Positions 52,773 to 62,387 are shown, counted from the stretch's first letter. The stretch is DNA of 64,000 nucleotides from Comamonas sp. lk (GCA_945925985.1 CAMELV010000004.1:124001-188000); one strand, 5' to 3'. Numbers and translations: made by a program. Notes: generated from the letters alone by a model not told the origin.

Positions 52773-53579
52773 ATGACAAACACACAAGTTAACATCCATT
52801 TGCGCGACGATATAGGCATCATTGACGTGGATTCTGAAATCACTGAGCGCCTGGCAATTTCAGTTGAAACCGCCCTCGCAAAACTCTTTGGATACTACAA
52901 ATATGAGCGCATTATTTTGCGAATTAGTTCACCTGGTGGCCTGCTTGGTGCCCTGCGGCACATCCTGGAATACATCCAAAATTGGCGTCTCAAAGGCTAT
53001 CTGGTTGAAACCGAGGTCACATTTTGTGCCGCAAGTGCAGCGGCTGTACTTTTGTCTTTTGGGGAGGTGGGAGCTCGCACAGCACACCGCCACACGTCGG
53101 TGCTTTATCATCATTCTCGCGTCGGTGGCACCGCTTCAGTTATCACTGCCTCAGGCGCAAACTACCTGGCATCTTTGCTGGCTTCGACTGACCAAAATTT
53201 ATTACTTCGTTTGATCACCCATGTCGTAAATGGCTCCGGGGGCATTCGTGCGTTTAGTACCCAAGGCAGTGTTCGCTGTGAACTGTTGAGCGTTCACAGT
53301 GAAGACATCTCAATGGCACTTGAGTTGCCTGCGGGAGTAAAGCGGCCACACTGGTTTAAACCGATTTTGGCTATGTACCGCGTGATTGGTGAAAAATCAA
53401 ACCACGATGCATACCGCCAATATTTGGCGAAACGAATGGAGTCAGACACACCAATGGACTTGCGGGAAGCGTACGCACTGTGTCTGATTGACCGCGTACA
53501 TGGCGTTCCTGCACTTCAATTTCTCCCAGAAACGAGTCCTGTTCAAATTCAAAGCCCCCAACATTTACCTTCACTCTGA
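52773..53579 (+). CDS. ClpP-like serine protease
   Basis: This 268-residue protein has the ClpP/SppA fold: LRISSPGGLLGALRHI near residues 49-64 (oxyanion-type Gly-Gly), then VTFCAASAAAVLLSFGEVGART with the Ser of AAS near 87 as nucleophile, and TSVLYHHSRVGG with a His near 113 in the catalytic place. The second half is divergent. It follows the coupling ATPase by 18 bp in the same operon. ClpP-like enzymes beside conjugation ATPases occur on some plasmids and islands, but what they cleave is not established. It is too short to be an SppA and lacks a signal peptide, so it should act in the cytoplasm. Confidence 0.75.
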   Translation: MTNTQVNIHLRDDIGIIDVDSEITERLAISVETALAKLFGYYKYERIILRISSPGGLLGALRHILEYIQNWRLKGYLVETEVTFCAASAAAVLLSFGEVGARTAHRHTSVLYHHSRVGGTASVITASGANYLASLLASTDQNLLLRLITHVVNGSGGIRAFSTQGSVRCELLSVHSEDISMALELPAGVKRPHWFKPILAMYRVIGEKSNHDAYRQYLAKRMESDTPMDLREAYALCLIDRVHGVPALQFLPETSPVQIQSPQHLPSL

Positions 53580-53921
53580 AATGCTCTTGGTTTCGGCTGG
53601 GAATCCAAGACTGGCTCCATCGGGGTGCTCGTTATCTGCAAAAAATCAGCTCAGTTGAAAGTTAAAATTCTTCTGTCTTTCACTTGATTTCAAGAAAATA
53701 GTGATGTGTTGAGCAATAGTTTCACCCTGCCCGAAGCCGTGGATTTTCGCCGTAATGAGATTTCCTAGCCGTGAACATTGGCTAAATATGAACAATAGAT
53801 TCCTATCTATCCATATTTCTCTATTTACAGGATGCCAAAACAGTCATTACGCATATGCTTCAGGCGTCAAAAATAAGACGTTTAGCAATTGGGATCATCT
53901 AAAATTAAATATCGCTTATGT
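53580..53921. other. 342-bp gap between convergent genes
   Basis: A+T-rich with no gene. It separates the ClpP-like gene (plus) from the DNA-binding protein gene (minus), so only terminators are expected. I see no strong hairpin with a T run. Confidence 0.5.
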
Positions 53922-54671
53922 CTAGCTTAACCGCTTCAAAAAATACTCTTTATTCTTTTTAATTGATGCATTCAATGCCCTTAGTCGCTCATTAAAATCA
54001 AACTCCACTCTTCCATTGTGAATCATCTGATTATAAGAATTATTCCAAAGCTGTAGACCAGCTTGCGCAGGCGTGTAAAACTTTATCTCAATCTTTCCAA
54101 AAATAAAATCAAGCAAATTTTGCTCTCTATCAGAATCTAGTCTAGAACTCAGATTCCATGCATCGTCGATTATTGAACGACTTCCATCCATCTCAAGTTT
54201 TATAAAATATGGTCGCTTTACAAAAACCCAAGATGCCAGACCAGCATTGACAGCGGCTTCATGCGAATCGGTAACTCTAATTTCTCTATGAAAATAGCGT
54301 AAATCGCCTAGTTTGTATTGAATAGGCTGATTTTGACCCAGTGCGTCATGATCAAAGATTTTATAAAATGGAATGCGATGAGATGTGTGATGGCGAGCAT
54401 TTGTGGTTGCACGGCGAAGCTCTTCTAGCTTTTTCTCTGAAATACCCAAGTACAAAGCAGCCAACTCTGGCTCAAGCGTTGTATCGTCATGAAACGAAGC
54501 AATCTTTGAACGTTGTGCGGCAAGTTCAAGTTTTTGCTCCAAGGTTAAACGAACTCTACCGCCTGTCTTTTTCCGTGTTGTAAGAGAAAGCGAATTAGTG
54601 ACAGTAATTTTGACCTTTTTGGCAGGTACAGGTGGAAGAGTCGTCTCTTCGAATTTCTTTTTTGAAGACAT
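53922..54671 (-). CDS. Putative HTH/excisionase-type DNA-binding protein
   Basis: This is about 249 residues from the ATG at 54671 (MSSKKKFEE); a longer frame to 54767 adds an improbable Arg/Cys/Ser-rich leader. Residues about 65-120 read LEPELAALYLGISEKKLEELR, then IPFYKIFDHD and YKLGDLRYFHREI, which is the pattern of a MerR/excisionase-like winged HTH in which a beginning helix pair is followed by a wing and a Tyr-x-x-x-Asp-Leu step. The remainder is unknown. It lies next to the integrase gene on the same strand, 176 bp downstream of its stop, the usual place for a directionality factor or regulator. Confidence 0.55.
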   Translation of the reverse strand: MSSKKKFEETTLPPVPAKKVKITVTNSLSLTTRKKTGGRVRLTLEQKLELAAQRSKIASFHDDTTLEPELAALYLGISEKKLEELRRATTNARHHTSHRIPFYKIFDHDALGQNQPIQYKLGDLRYFHREIRVTDSHEAAVNAGLASWVFVKRPYFIKLEMDGSRSIIDDAWNLSSRLDSDREQNLLDFIFGKIEIKFYTPAQAGLQLWNNSYNQMIHNGRVEFDFNERLRALNASIKKNKEYFLKRLS

Positions 54672-54846
54672 GGACATTGATTTCGAACAAGCGCTTAAGG
54701 ACCGTGCACAAGCACGGGACGCGTTGCGAATCGTACCCCAATAATGAAGTCTTCTTACGCCCATCAATGGTCAAACACATGTCAGAATAACGATGAGATT
54801 CCGATCAAAATCCAAACTGGAAACGCGGAGATTCCAAATTCTGTTT

Positions 54847-56343
54847 TTACTTTGATTCCTTGGGACTTTGAGTCGAAACAACAATGTCTTCTGTTTCTGG
54901 AACCCTGGCCACCCCTTTTGGCCGCAGCGCGTTGTATACAAGGGGAGCTTTGGTAAGAATAAGCTCCTCAACTCTCGTCATGCGGTCCAGCATGTCCTCC
55001 CACTCTTGTGAGGTATATCGACCTACCGACTCCCCACCGGCAATCGCATGACCCAGCATCCGTTTGGTTTGTCGATCAGAAAAACCCAACTTTTCACAGG
55101 CAGCGCCGAAGGTACGACGCAAATCATGTCCGCGCACAATGGTTAGTCCAGCCATATCCCTGACAGTTTTCATTGCTTGGGTTGGATCAGACAAATAAGG
55201 TTTTTTTGACAGTGGCGAACTGGTCGGGAACACCCAAGTTTGACCAGTGAGTTGCTCGTCCCGGTGTAGCTTGAGCAAGCGTAATGCGAACGGGCCAATG
55301 GGAAATTCATGGTCACCCCGATTTTTTGCATCGCCCACGAATCCCACACCCGCAACGGTATCAATCCAGCGACTCACCGGAGCCTCAGCATCAGTGATTC
55401 GATCACGCCATTGAAAAGTCGCTGACTCCCCGCGTCGCATTCCCCAAAGGAGAGTTAGCAAAATGAAATCGGCAGAAACGACGTTTTTCTTTCTATAGTT
55501 CCAAGCTGCTTTTATGTACGGACCGACTGTGCTATTGAAGGACAATGGATTACGAATTCCTTTTACTTTGTAAGAACGCTCAAGTTGTTCGTGCGTTCTA
55601 TACCGGCTCTCGGTTCGAAGAATCGTGAATGGGTTGTAGGTCAGCGATGGTGGACGGCCTGCTGAGTGGGCATCGTGAATTTCTCGCTCAATCGCTTTTT
55701 CAACAGCTGCTGTGGCCCACCTGCCCATCGCCTCAGCTGCTGTGCGATGACCTTTTTCGACTGCATAAAAATCAAAGCGATCCAGCACTTCGTTGGCCGC
55801 AATCAAACGCACCTTTCGGTTTTCCCAATCCTTTAATTTTTGTCGAGCTTTTTTGAGCGACAGTTCAGAATTTAACTTGATCGGTGGCTGTTTTGACTTT
55901 AAGAATTTCAAGTAGGTGTCCCAAACTTGTCCCATCGTCAACTCCGACGCTTCAATTTCGTCAGCGATGCCCTTTGGGTTAGCACCGTGAACTTTTGCGA
56001 GCTGTACGAGACCCCACGCTTGATCCCGAGCCTCTGTTAACGACATCGGCCTTTGCGAGCCTTTTTTACCAGCTGCAAGGCCTACAGGAATTTTCAATTT
56101 TCGACCGGCTACTCGCTTATCGATTAGAAAAATGGCCGCAGTGCGACCGATTCTCATTGCAAATCCAGGCGGTGCCTCCTTATGATCGTCGTAGACAAGA
56201 TAATTCGCTCCGTGGAATGGAATGTATTTCGGCCCAGTTGAATCAGGATTGGGAGCTTTCGGGCCCAACACGCCGTACTTTTCAGTCCCCTGCATTTCGC
56301 GGAACATCTCAAACACGTTTTCTGATCTCAATGTCAATTTCAT
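54847..56343 (-). CDS. int: Tyrosine recombinase/integrase of the element
   Basis: This is a 498-residue tyrosine recombinase. Catalytic residues are visible: LLWGMRRGESATFQW (first Arg), RGHDLRRTFGAAC (His-x-x-Arg), KRMLGHAIAGGESVGRYTSQEW (His, then the Tyr nucleophile). The ATG at 56343 is chosen because AGAGGAAG lies five bases upstream on the minus strand; an 18-residue upstream extension is rejected. It reads away from mutS. The gene sits at the G+C boundary between island and chromosome, so it is probably the integrase that inserted the element beside mutS. The attachment site should lie between it and mutS at 56344-56570. Confidence 0.92.
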   Translation of the reverse strand: MKLTLRSENVFEMFREMQGTEKYGVLGPKAPNPDSTGPKYIPFHGANYLVYDDHKEAPPGFAMRIGRTAAIFLIDKRVAGRKLKIPVGLAAGKKGSQRPMSLTEARDQAWGLVQLAKVHGANPKGIADEIEASELTMGQVWDTYLKFLKSKQPPIKLNSELSLKKARQKLKDWENRKVRLIAANEVLDRFDFYAVEKGHRTAAEAMGRWATAAVEKAIEREIHDAHSAGRPPSLTYNPFTILRTESRYRTHEQLERSYKVKGIRNPLSFNSTVGPYIKAAWNYRKKNVVSADFILLTLLWGMRRGESATFQWRDRITDAEAPVSRWIDTVAGVGFVGDAKNRGDHEFPIGPFALRLLKLHRDEQLTGQTWVFPTSSPLSKKPYLSDPTQAMKTVRDMAGLTIVRGHDLRRTFGAACEKLGFSDRQTKRMLGHAIAGGESVGRYTSQEWEDMLDRMTRVEELILTKAPLVYNALRPKGVARVPETEDIVVSTQSPKESK

Positions 56344-56502
56344 CGTCTTCCTCTGTGTGTGCCCCAGCGCATCCGTTTGCGATGCAATTGCCGCCAATCT
56401 TTGTCAGATGGGTATCCATGCCGCCAATTTTTCTGAATTATGCTCTGTTTTCTACTTTTGGCGGCTATTTGGCGGCGTTTTTAATTCCACGACAGATGCT
56501 TT

Positions 56503-56538
56503 TAGAGGGAACTAGAGGGCATTAGAGGGCATTAGAAA
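56503..56538. repeat. 10-bp tandem repeats between integrase and mutS, candidate attachment region
   Basis: TAGAGGGAAC, TAGAGGGCAT, TAGAGGGCAT and a partial TAGAAA lie head to tail, 33 bp from the mutS ATG. They lie exactly where island composition gives way to chromosome composition. They could be the core or arm-type sites for the integrase. The other end of the element, outside the window, would be needed to confirm. Confidence 0.5.
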
Positions 56539-56570
56539 TTTGAAAGATCACCAATGAAAAATACAAAATA

Positions 56571-59180
56571 ATGACTGACTTAGAGAGTAACTTGGCAAAC
56601 ATTCCACAGCACACCCCAATGATGGCGCAGTACCTGGGCCTCAAAGCGGATTACCCCGACACCCTGCTGTTTTACCGCATGGGGGATTTTTACGAGATGT
56701 TTGATGCCGACGCCGAGAAGGCGGCGCGGCTGTTGAACATCACGCTCACCAGCCGAGGCCAGTCGGCCGGGGTGCCGGTGCTGATGGCCGGGGTGCCGTT
56801 TCATTCGGTAGAAACCTATCTGGCGCGGCTGATCAAGCTGGGTGAGTCGGTGGCGATTTGCGAGCAGGTGGGTGAGGTGGGTGGCAAGGGGCCAGTCGAG
56901 CGCAAGGTGATGCGGGTGGTGACGCCCGGCACGCTGACCGACATGGCGCTGCTGGGCGACAAGACCGAATCGCTGCTGCTGGCGGTGCACCAGGGGCCGC
57001 GCCAGCGCTGCGGCCTGGCCTGGCTCAGCATCACGCGCGGCGAGGTGCTGTTGGCCGAGTGCACGCCCGATGAGTTGCCCGAGTGGGTGGCGCGCATTGG
57101 CCCGGGCGAGGTGCTGTACAGCGCCGGTGCCACGCCGGCCTTTGAGGGCCGGCTGCGCGCCCTGCCCGGCTTGTCGCTGATGGTGTCACTCACGGTGCGG
57201 CCAGATTTCCAGTTTGACTCAGCATTAGGCCAGCGCAAACTGCAAGAGCAGTTGCAGTCCACCAGCCTGGCCGCCTGGCAGGCGGACGGCCTGCCGCAGG
57301 CCCACGCCGCCGCCGCCGCGCTGCTGGCCTACGCCGAGCACACCCAGGGCCGGGCTTTGAGCCATGTGCACAGCCTCAAAGTTCAGCGCCATGACGAGCT
57401 GATCGACCTGCCGCACAGCACCCGGCGCAACCTGGAACTGACACAAACCCTGCGCGGCGAAGACCAGCCCACGCTGCTGTCGCTGCTGGACAGCTGCGTC
57501 ACCGGCATGGGCAGCCGGCTGCTGCGCAACTGGCTGCTCACGCCCCGGCGCGACCGGCACGAGGCTCGCACCCGGCTGGGCGCCATTGCCGCGCTGCGCA
57601 GCGGTCCCTGGCAGGCGCTGCGCGACGCGCTCAAGGGCAGCAGCGATGTGGAGCGCATCACCGCACGGTTGGCGCTGCACCAGGTGCGGCCGCGCGAGCT
57701 GGTGGCGCTTCAGCAGACGCTACAAAAAACAGAGCGCATGATGCCCGCGCTACAAGGGCTGGAGCCCTATTTGGCTCAAATTTCAGCACAACTGGCAGCG
57801 CCCCCCGGCGCGGCCGAGCTGCTGCTGCAGGCCATCGCCCCCGAGCCGGCCGCTCTGGTGCGCGACGGCGGCGTGATCGCTACCGGCTTTGACGCCGAGC
57901 TGGACGAGCTGCGCGCCATCCAGACCAACTGCGACAGCTTTCTGCTGGACCTGGAGGGCCGCGAAAAAGCCCGCACCGGCATTGCCAACCTGCGGGTGCA
58001 GTACAACAAGGTGCACGGCTTTTTCATTGAGGTCACCCAGGGCCAGATTGACAAGGTGCCCGACGATTACCGCCGCCGCCAGACGCTCAAAAACGCCGAG
58101 CGTTTCATCACACCCGAACTCAAAGCCTTTGAGGACAAGGCGCTGAGCGCGCAAGAGCGCGCCCTGGCCCGCGAGAAATGGCTGTACGAGCAACTGCTGG
58201 ACCAGCTGCAGCCGTCGGTGCCGGCGCTGACCCGGCTGGCCGGCGCGCTGGCCGCTCTGGACGCGTTGTGCGCACTGACCGAACGCTCGCTGACACTGGA
58301 CTGGTGCGCACCGCAGTTTGTGCGCGAGCCCTGCCTGGACATCACCGCCGGGCGGCACCCGGTGGTGCAGGCGCGCCTGGCCGAGACCAGCCGGGGCAGC
58401 TTCATCGCCAACGACACGCACCTGGGCCCCAAGCAGCGCATGCAGATCATCACCGGCCCCAACATGGGCGGCAAATCCACCTACATGCGCCAGGTGGCGG
58501 TGATCGTGTTGCTGGCCAGCATCGGCAGCCATGTGCCGGCCAGCGCCTGCCGCTTGGGGCCGATTGACGCCATCCACACCCGCATCGGCGCGGCCGATGA
58601 CCTGGCCAACGCGCAGTCCACCTTCATGCTGGAGATGTTGGAGGCCGCGCAGATTTTGCACAGCGCCACGCCGCAGTCGCTGGTGCTGATGGATGAGATC
58701 GGGCGAGGCACGTCCACCTTTGACGGCCTGGCTCTGGCCGCCAGCATTGCCGCCCAGCTGCACGACCGCACCCAGGCCTACACCCTGTTTGCCACCCACT
58801 ACTTTGAGCTGACCGAGTTTCCGGCCTCGCACCACGCGGCGGTGAACGTGCACGTGAGCGCGGCCGAATCGGGCCGCGACATCGTGTTTTTGCATGAGCT
58901 GCAGGCCGGCCCGGCCAGCCGCAGCTACGGCATCCAGGTGGCGCGGCTGGCCGGTATGCCCGCCGCAGTGCTGAACCAGGCCCGCCACACGCTGGACGCG
59001 CTGGAGCAGCAGGCCACTGCCGCGCAGGCCCAGGTGGACCTGTTTGCAGCCGCGCCCGACGAGGCCCCACCCCCAACCAGCGCCGTGGACCACGCGCTGG
59101 CCGGCATTGACCCCGACGCATTAAGCCCGCGCGAGGCGCTGGAGGCGCTGTACCAGCTTAAGAAGTTGGCAGGGGGCTAA
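56571..59180 (+). CDS. mutS: DNA mismatch repair protein MutS
   Basis: This is an 869-residue full-length MutS. The mismatch-reading [11 protein letters not shown] lies near residues 34-44, with the Phe-x-Glu element present. The ATPase domain has Walker [11 protein letters not shown] near 628 and Walker [17 protein letters not shown] near 705, followed by [13 protein letters not shown]. The C-terminal tail ([15 protein letters not shown]) is the dimer/tetramer part. It recognises mispairs and recruits MutL. The gene is G+C-rich and marks the chromosomal side of the junction. The ATG at 56571 lies only 33 bp from the tandem repeats, so the element's insertion may have replaced or moved the native promoter. 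Confidence 0.98.
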   Translation: MTDLESNLANIPQHTPMMAQYLGLKADYPDTLLFYRMGDFYEMFDADAEKAARLLNITLTSRGQSAGVPVLMAGVPFHSVETYLARLIKLGESVAICEQVGEVGGKGPVERKVMRVVTPGTLTDMALLGDKTESLLLAVHQGPRQRCGLAWLSITRGEVLLAECTPDELPEWVARIGPGEVLYSAGATPAFEGRLRALPGLSLMVSLTVRPDFQFDSALGQRKLQEQLQSTSLAAWQADGLPQAHAAAAALLAYAEHTQGRALSHVHSLKVQRHDELIDLPHSTRRNLELTQTLRGEDQPTLLSLLDSCVTGMGSRLLRNWLLTPRRDRHEARTRLGAIAALRSGPWQALRDALKGSSDVERITARLALHQVRPRELVALQQTLQKTERMMPALQGLEPYLAQISAQLAAPPGAAELLLQAIAPEPAALVRDGGVIATGFDAELDELRAIQTNCDSFLLDLEGREKARTGIANLRVQYNKVHGFFIEVTQGQIDKVPDDYRRRQTLKNAERFITPELKAFEDKALSAQERALAREKWLYEQLLDQLQPSVPALTRLAGALAALDALCALTERSLTLDWCAPQFVREPCLDITAGRHPVVQARLAETSRGSFIANDTHLGPKQRMQIITGPNMGGKSTYMRQVAVIVLLASIGSHVPASACRLGPIDAIHTRIGAADDLANAQSTFMLEMLEAAQILHSATPQSLVLMDEIGRGTSTFDGLALAASIAAQLHDRTQAYTLFATHYFELTEFPASHHAAVNVHVSAAESGRDIVFLHELQAGPASRSYGIQVARLAGMPAAVLNQARHTLDALEQQATAAQAQVDLFAAAPDEAPPPTSAVDHALAGIDPDALSPREALEALYQLKKLAGG

Positions 59181-59279
59181 GGGGCGGCAGCAATGAAACA
59201 TTCGCCTGCAATTCGTCCCAGGGGAGGTCTCTGGTCAGCAGCAGCAAGTTGCCACCAGCCCAAATGGTCAAGAAACCTG

Positions 59280-59582
59280 CTAAGCGCAAAGTCTGACAAC
59301 TTCTGGTGAATGCGCTGCAATCCGCAGCAAGGTTTTGGCCGCCCCTGAGGGCTCTCGTCTGCCCTGCTCCCAGTCCTGCAAGGTGCGTACTGACACTCCC
59401 AGTAATTGGGCAAAGTCTGCTTGGGAAACGCCTAACTTTGTCCGAGCCTCAGCAGCGGGCGTCAGTGTCACCACGGAGGTACGGGCAGCCTTTCCCGCCT
59501 TCATTTGCTGTACCGATTGCAACAAGTCGGTCTGAAATTGCGCCATTTCTTTGTCCAAAGTCTTGTCAATTGCCTTAACCAT
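59280..59582 (-). CDS. Helix-turn-helix antitoxin (HigA/NadS type)
   Basis: In this 100-residue protein an N-terminal 45-residue helical arm precedes an XRE-type HTH (TKLGVSQADFAQLLGVSVRTLQDWEQGRREPSG, residues about 47-81). This is the NadS/HigA antitoxin design. It overlaps the upstream toxin gene by eight bases on the minus strand. The antitoxin should bind and neutralise the toxin and repress the operon. It sits in the chromosomal part, after mutS. Confidence 0.85.
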   Translation of the reverse strand: MVKAIDKTLDKEMAQFQTDLLQSVQQMKAGKAARTSVVTLTPAAEARTKLGVSQADFAQLLGVSVRTLQDWEQGRREPSGAAKTLLRIAAHSPEVVRLCA

Positions 59583-59886
59583 TTGTTACCTCGCTCCTAA
59601 GTTTTGCCAAGAATTCAACCGGAAGGTTGTCAAACTTTGCCTTGGCATACACGATCAGAAGCCATGTGTGCCCTTCTAATTCGTTGAAATAGATCACTCG
59701 AACACCACCGCGCTTCCCCATGCCACCGCGGCTCCAGCGGACCTTACGACAACCATTGGAGCCAGGTACCACATCACCGGCAAGCGGATTCGCGGCGATC
59801 CAGTTGATAAATTCGGTGCGTTCTGATTCCGACCACACACTGGCTGCATACCTTTGAAATACTTCGGTCTCTGAGACAGTGTGCAT
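59575..59886 (-). CDS. RelE/HigB-family toxin
   Basis: This 103-residue protein has the RelE-fold pattern: SESERTEFINWIAANPLAGDVVPGSNGCRKVRWSRGG followed by GVRVIYFNELEGHTWLLIVYAKAKFDNL. The Arg, Lys and Tyr residues of the RelE active-site strand are in place. Such toxins cut mRNA on the ribosome. Toxin before antitoxin is the HigBA order. The pair is encoded on the minus strand and convergent with mutS. Confidence 0.85.
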   Translation of the reverse strand: MHTVSETEVFQRYAASVWSESERTEFINWIAANPLAGDVVPGSNGCRKVRWSRGGMGKRGGVRVIYFNELEGHTWLLIVYAKAKFDNLPVEFLAKLRSEVTNG

Positions 59887-60031
59887 GCCCCAGATTGTAC
59901 GGCTTTGCCGTAAAAAAATTTTTAATGCCCTCAGGCCAGCAGTTGCACATTGCCTTTCCCCTCTCGAAACCCCGTACTCCTATTGGTAAACACAGGTAGT
60001 GAACTAGGCTACAGATAGGTGGTTTTTTAGG

Positions 60032-60538
60032 TTAATGGACGACAAACTGCCCATGCAGTCCCAGCGGCAGGCCGTAGGGCAGCGCCAACTGTGCCACAGG
60101 CCCGTCGGCCAGGGCGGCGGCTGGGCTTGGGTGCCGTTGGGGCGCGGCACATACAGGTGCTCTTCGGCAAGCCAGTCGGGGCCGTAGCTGTAGGCTTGCA
60201 CCTGCTCAGCCGTCACGGCCAGCACGCGGTCGGCCCCATAGCGCTGGCTGAGGCTGGCCGGGGTGGTCTGCATCAGCACCGTTAGCGCCGTGCGCTCGCC
60301 GGTAAAGCGGCGGTCAAAGCTGGGAAACTCCACGCCCTGCATGAGCCCCAGAAAATCTGGTGTAAGGGGCATACGCCGGCCTTATCACGCCCTGCTCTTC
60401 CCAGGCGTTGCCCAGGTGAAACACACCGCCATTGGGCAGCTCAAAGCGCTTCACACTGAAATCGGCACGGCTCACCACCAGCGTAATCAGCGGCGAGTCA
60501 GGGGCAATGCAGTGGGGATGGTCATGGTGCGGCCCCGC
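60032..60538 (-). pseudogene. Carotenoid oxygenase C-terminal remnant, frameshifted
   Basis: Three reading frames on the minus strand carry consecutive pieces of a carotenoid cleavage oxygenase C-terminus: FELPNGGVFHLGNAWEEQG with its His-Asn, then MQGVEFPSFDRRFTGER through WLAEEHLYVPRPN, then VAQLALPYGLPLGLHGQFVVH and a stop at 60032. At least two frameshifts separate them. The front two thirds of the gene, with the other iron-binding His residues, are missing: the DUF2141 gene abuts the fragment. It is a dead gene of chromosomal origin. Confidence 0.75.
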
Positions 60539-61024
60539 TTATTGAACCTTGAGCTCAATCGCCAATCCCTGCGCCGGCAGGGCGACGCTGGCGGCCTGAA
60601 AGCTGGGTGGGCCAAAGCTGCCGCGCGCATTGTTGGCGAAACCGTAGGGCTCAGAGGGCAGGCCCATCAGGTTGTTGTTGAGCTGGCCATTGGCGTCCAG
60701 ATCGTGGTAGGCCGACACGGCGTAGGTGCCTGGGGTCAGATCACGCAGTACCAGCGTCACCCGGCCGGCGGCGTCGCGTTCGGCTGCAGCAGCCATGACA
60801 CCCTTGGTCTCAGTTTTGGGGAAGGTCGAGGCGCTGTGGAACAGACCCAGCATGACATTGCCGGCGTTGGAGGTAATGTTGCTGACCACCACCGTCAGGT
60901 CCGCAGCCTGGGCTGGCACCACGCTCAGCCAACCGGCACAGGTGGCGAGCAGCAGGCCGGCAGCCAGTGATGGGCGTCGGGTTGAACGAGTTGGAGGCGT
61001 TGAACGGGTTGAAGGTGAGGACAT
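60539..61024 (-). CDS. Secreted DUF2141 protein
   Basis: In this 161-residue protein a signal peptide is clear at residues about 18-41 (AAGLLLATCAGWLSVVPAQA, cut before ADLTV). The mature part matches DUF2141: VMLGLFHSASTFP, VTLVLRDLTPGTYAVSAYHDLDANGQL, GFANNARGSFGPPSF. It is a small beta-sandwich protein, probably periplasmic, of unknown role. In several bacteria it sits near carotenoid-metabolism genes, which agrees with the remnant next to it. It starts with Ser/Thr/Arg repeats before the hydrophobic core; an internal start cannot be excluded. Confidence 0.85.
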   Translation of the reverse strand: MSSPSTRSTPPTRSTRRPSLAAGLLLATCAGWLSVVPAQAADLTVVVSNITSNAGNVMLGLFHSASTFPKTETKGVMAAAAERDAAGRVTLVLRDLTPGTYAVSAYHDLDANGQLNNNLMGLPSEPYGFANNARGSFGPPSFQAASVALPAQGLAIELKVQ

Positions 61025-61181
61025 AAGAGGCTCCGTTAGGGTTGGGCGCCGCAGTGTCTAAGCGACGCGGGCCGGGCACCAGCCCGATGCGACAGAACGC
61101 CCCAAACCGGGTGCCAGCAGCAGCACAGCCGGCGCCAAAGGTACTGTCGCCAAGCCCCCGGCCGCTCAGGCGCTCAGACGT

Positions 61182-62336
61182 TCAGCCGCTCAGCATTGCG
61201 ATGTACGCCGCATAGCTGTAGTTGCGGTTTTTCTTGTGCCCGGTCTGCTCAGCGACGATGCCCAAACTCTCCAGCGCCTTGACCGCTGCGTTGGCCGTGG
61301 GGAAGCTGGTGCCCAGTTTTTGGCGCACCTGCTCGATCGTGAAGCGCGGCATCATGGGCAGCATCTCGAACAGGCGGTAACTGGCCGGCCCGGCCTTGGG
61401 GGCTGCCAGCAGGCGACGGCGGTCGGCTGCCAACAGCGTGGCGATGGCCACAATGCCGCGTTCGGCCTCCAGCGCGGCAACCGCCACGCCTTCCAGAAAA
61501 AAAGCCACCCAGCCCTCCCAGTCACCCTCGGTACGCACGTTGGACAGACGCCGGTAGTACTCGGCCTGGTGTTGCTTCAGGTAGCCGCTGAGGTACAGCA
61601 GCGGCTCAGGCAGCAGGCGCCAGTGCTCCAGCAGCGCGGCAATCAGCAAGCGCCCGATTCGGCCATTGCCATCCAGAAAAGGGTGAATCGTCTCAAACTG
61701 CAGGTGAATCAGCGCCGTCTTGACCAGCGGTGGCAGGTGCGCCGACACATCGTCCATGCTGTGAATAAACCGCTCCAGGTCAGCCAGCAGGTCTGGCACC
61801 CGCTCTGGCGGTGGCGGCACAAACACCGCATTGCCGGGCCGGGTGCCGCCGATCCAGTTTTGCGAGCGGCGTAATTCGCCAGGCTGCTTGCCCTTGCCAC
61901 GCGCGCCATAGAGCAACAGGCGGTGAGCGTTGCAGAGCAGCCGAACACTCAAGGGGAGGCCAGCCGGGTCACGCAGTTCGGCCTGCACCAGGCGAAAGGC
62001 GCGCAGGTAGTTGCTGACCTCTTCAACATCGTCGGTATTGCTGGGCGCAAAGCCGGCCTCATCGTCAAACAAATCGGCCAGCGTGGCTTGGGTGCCTTCA
62101 ATCTGTGAGGTCAGCAGCGCCTCTTTGCGAACGGCGCTGTACAGCAGCCAATCCACCGAGGGCACCAAACCAGCCACGCCAGATAGCCTGGCCAGCGCCA
62201 GCTCGGCCACCCGGTTGGCTGCCACATAGCTCTCTGCTGCCAGCTCGGGCTGGGCTGGTGGGAGCGCATGCGGCACAAAAGCCTGAACCGATTCCCCCAA
62301 AGTGGTGGACAGGGTGTAGGTGCCAGTGATGCGCAT
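61182..62336 (-). CDS. Fic-domain protein with N-terminal inhibitory helix
   Basis: This 384-residue Fic protein has the catalytic loop HPFLDGNGRIGRLL at about 219-232, which holds the His for AMP transfer. Upstream at about 75-85 is TSQIEGTQATL, the Ser/Thr-x-x-x-Glu-Gly inhibitory motif of class II Fic enzymes. The C-terminal 80 residues form a winged helix (FTIEQVRQKLGTSFPTANAAVKALESLGIV). It probably AMPylates a host protein and is held inactive until released. The winged helix suggests autoregulation; the inverted repeat just upstream at 62370-62387 is a suitable site. Confidence 0.9.
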   Translation of the reverse strand: MRITGTYTLSTTLGESVQAFVPHALPPAQPELAAESYVAANRVAELALARLSGVAGLVPSVDWLLYSAVRKEALLTSQIEGTQATLADLFDDEAGFAPSNTDDVEEVSNYLRAFRLVQAELRDPAGLPLSVRLLCNAHRLLLYGARGKGKQPGELRRSQNWIGGTRPGNAVFVPPPPERVPDLLADLERFIHSMDDVSAHLPPLVKTALIHLQFETIHPFLDGNGRIGRLLIAALLEHWRLLPEPLLYLSGYLKQHQAEYYRRLSNVRTEGDWEGWVAFFLEGVAVAALEAERGIVAIATLLAADRRRLLAAPKAGPASYRLFEMLPMMPRFTIEQVRQKLGTSFPTANAAVKALESLGIVAEQTGHKKNRNYSYAAYIAMLSG

Positions 62337-62369
62337 GGTGTGAAAGAATTTTTAATGAAGCTTTATCAA

Positions 62370-62387
62370 ATTAAAGCACTCTTTAAT
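62370..62387. promoter_or_regulatory. Inverted repeat upstream of the Fic gene, candidate operator
   Basis: ATTAAAG, four bases (CACT), CTTTAAT: a perfect 7-bp inverted repeat, 34 bp from the Fic ATG and inside an A+T-rich island of otherwise G+C-rich DNA. Two further half-site-like matches, TTTAAT at 62351 and CTTTAT at 62361, follow it toward the gene. It probably overlaps the promoter. Confidence 0.55.

Noticed and set aside
57783-59093. 436-codon frame antisense to mutS
   Set aside because: Long antisense frames are normal in G+C-rich genes. The product is Gly/Gln/His-rich with no motif, and mutS is unambiguous.
60263-60970. 235-codon plus-strand frame over the carotenoid oxygenase remnant and DUF2141 gene
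   Set aside because: Shadow of the DUF2141 gene, which has a signal peptide and family match on the other strand.
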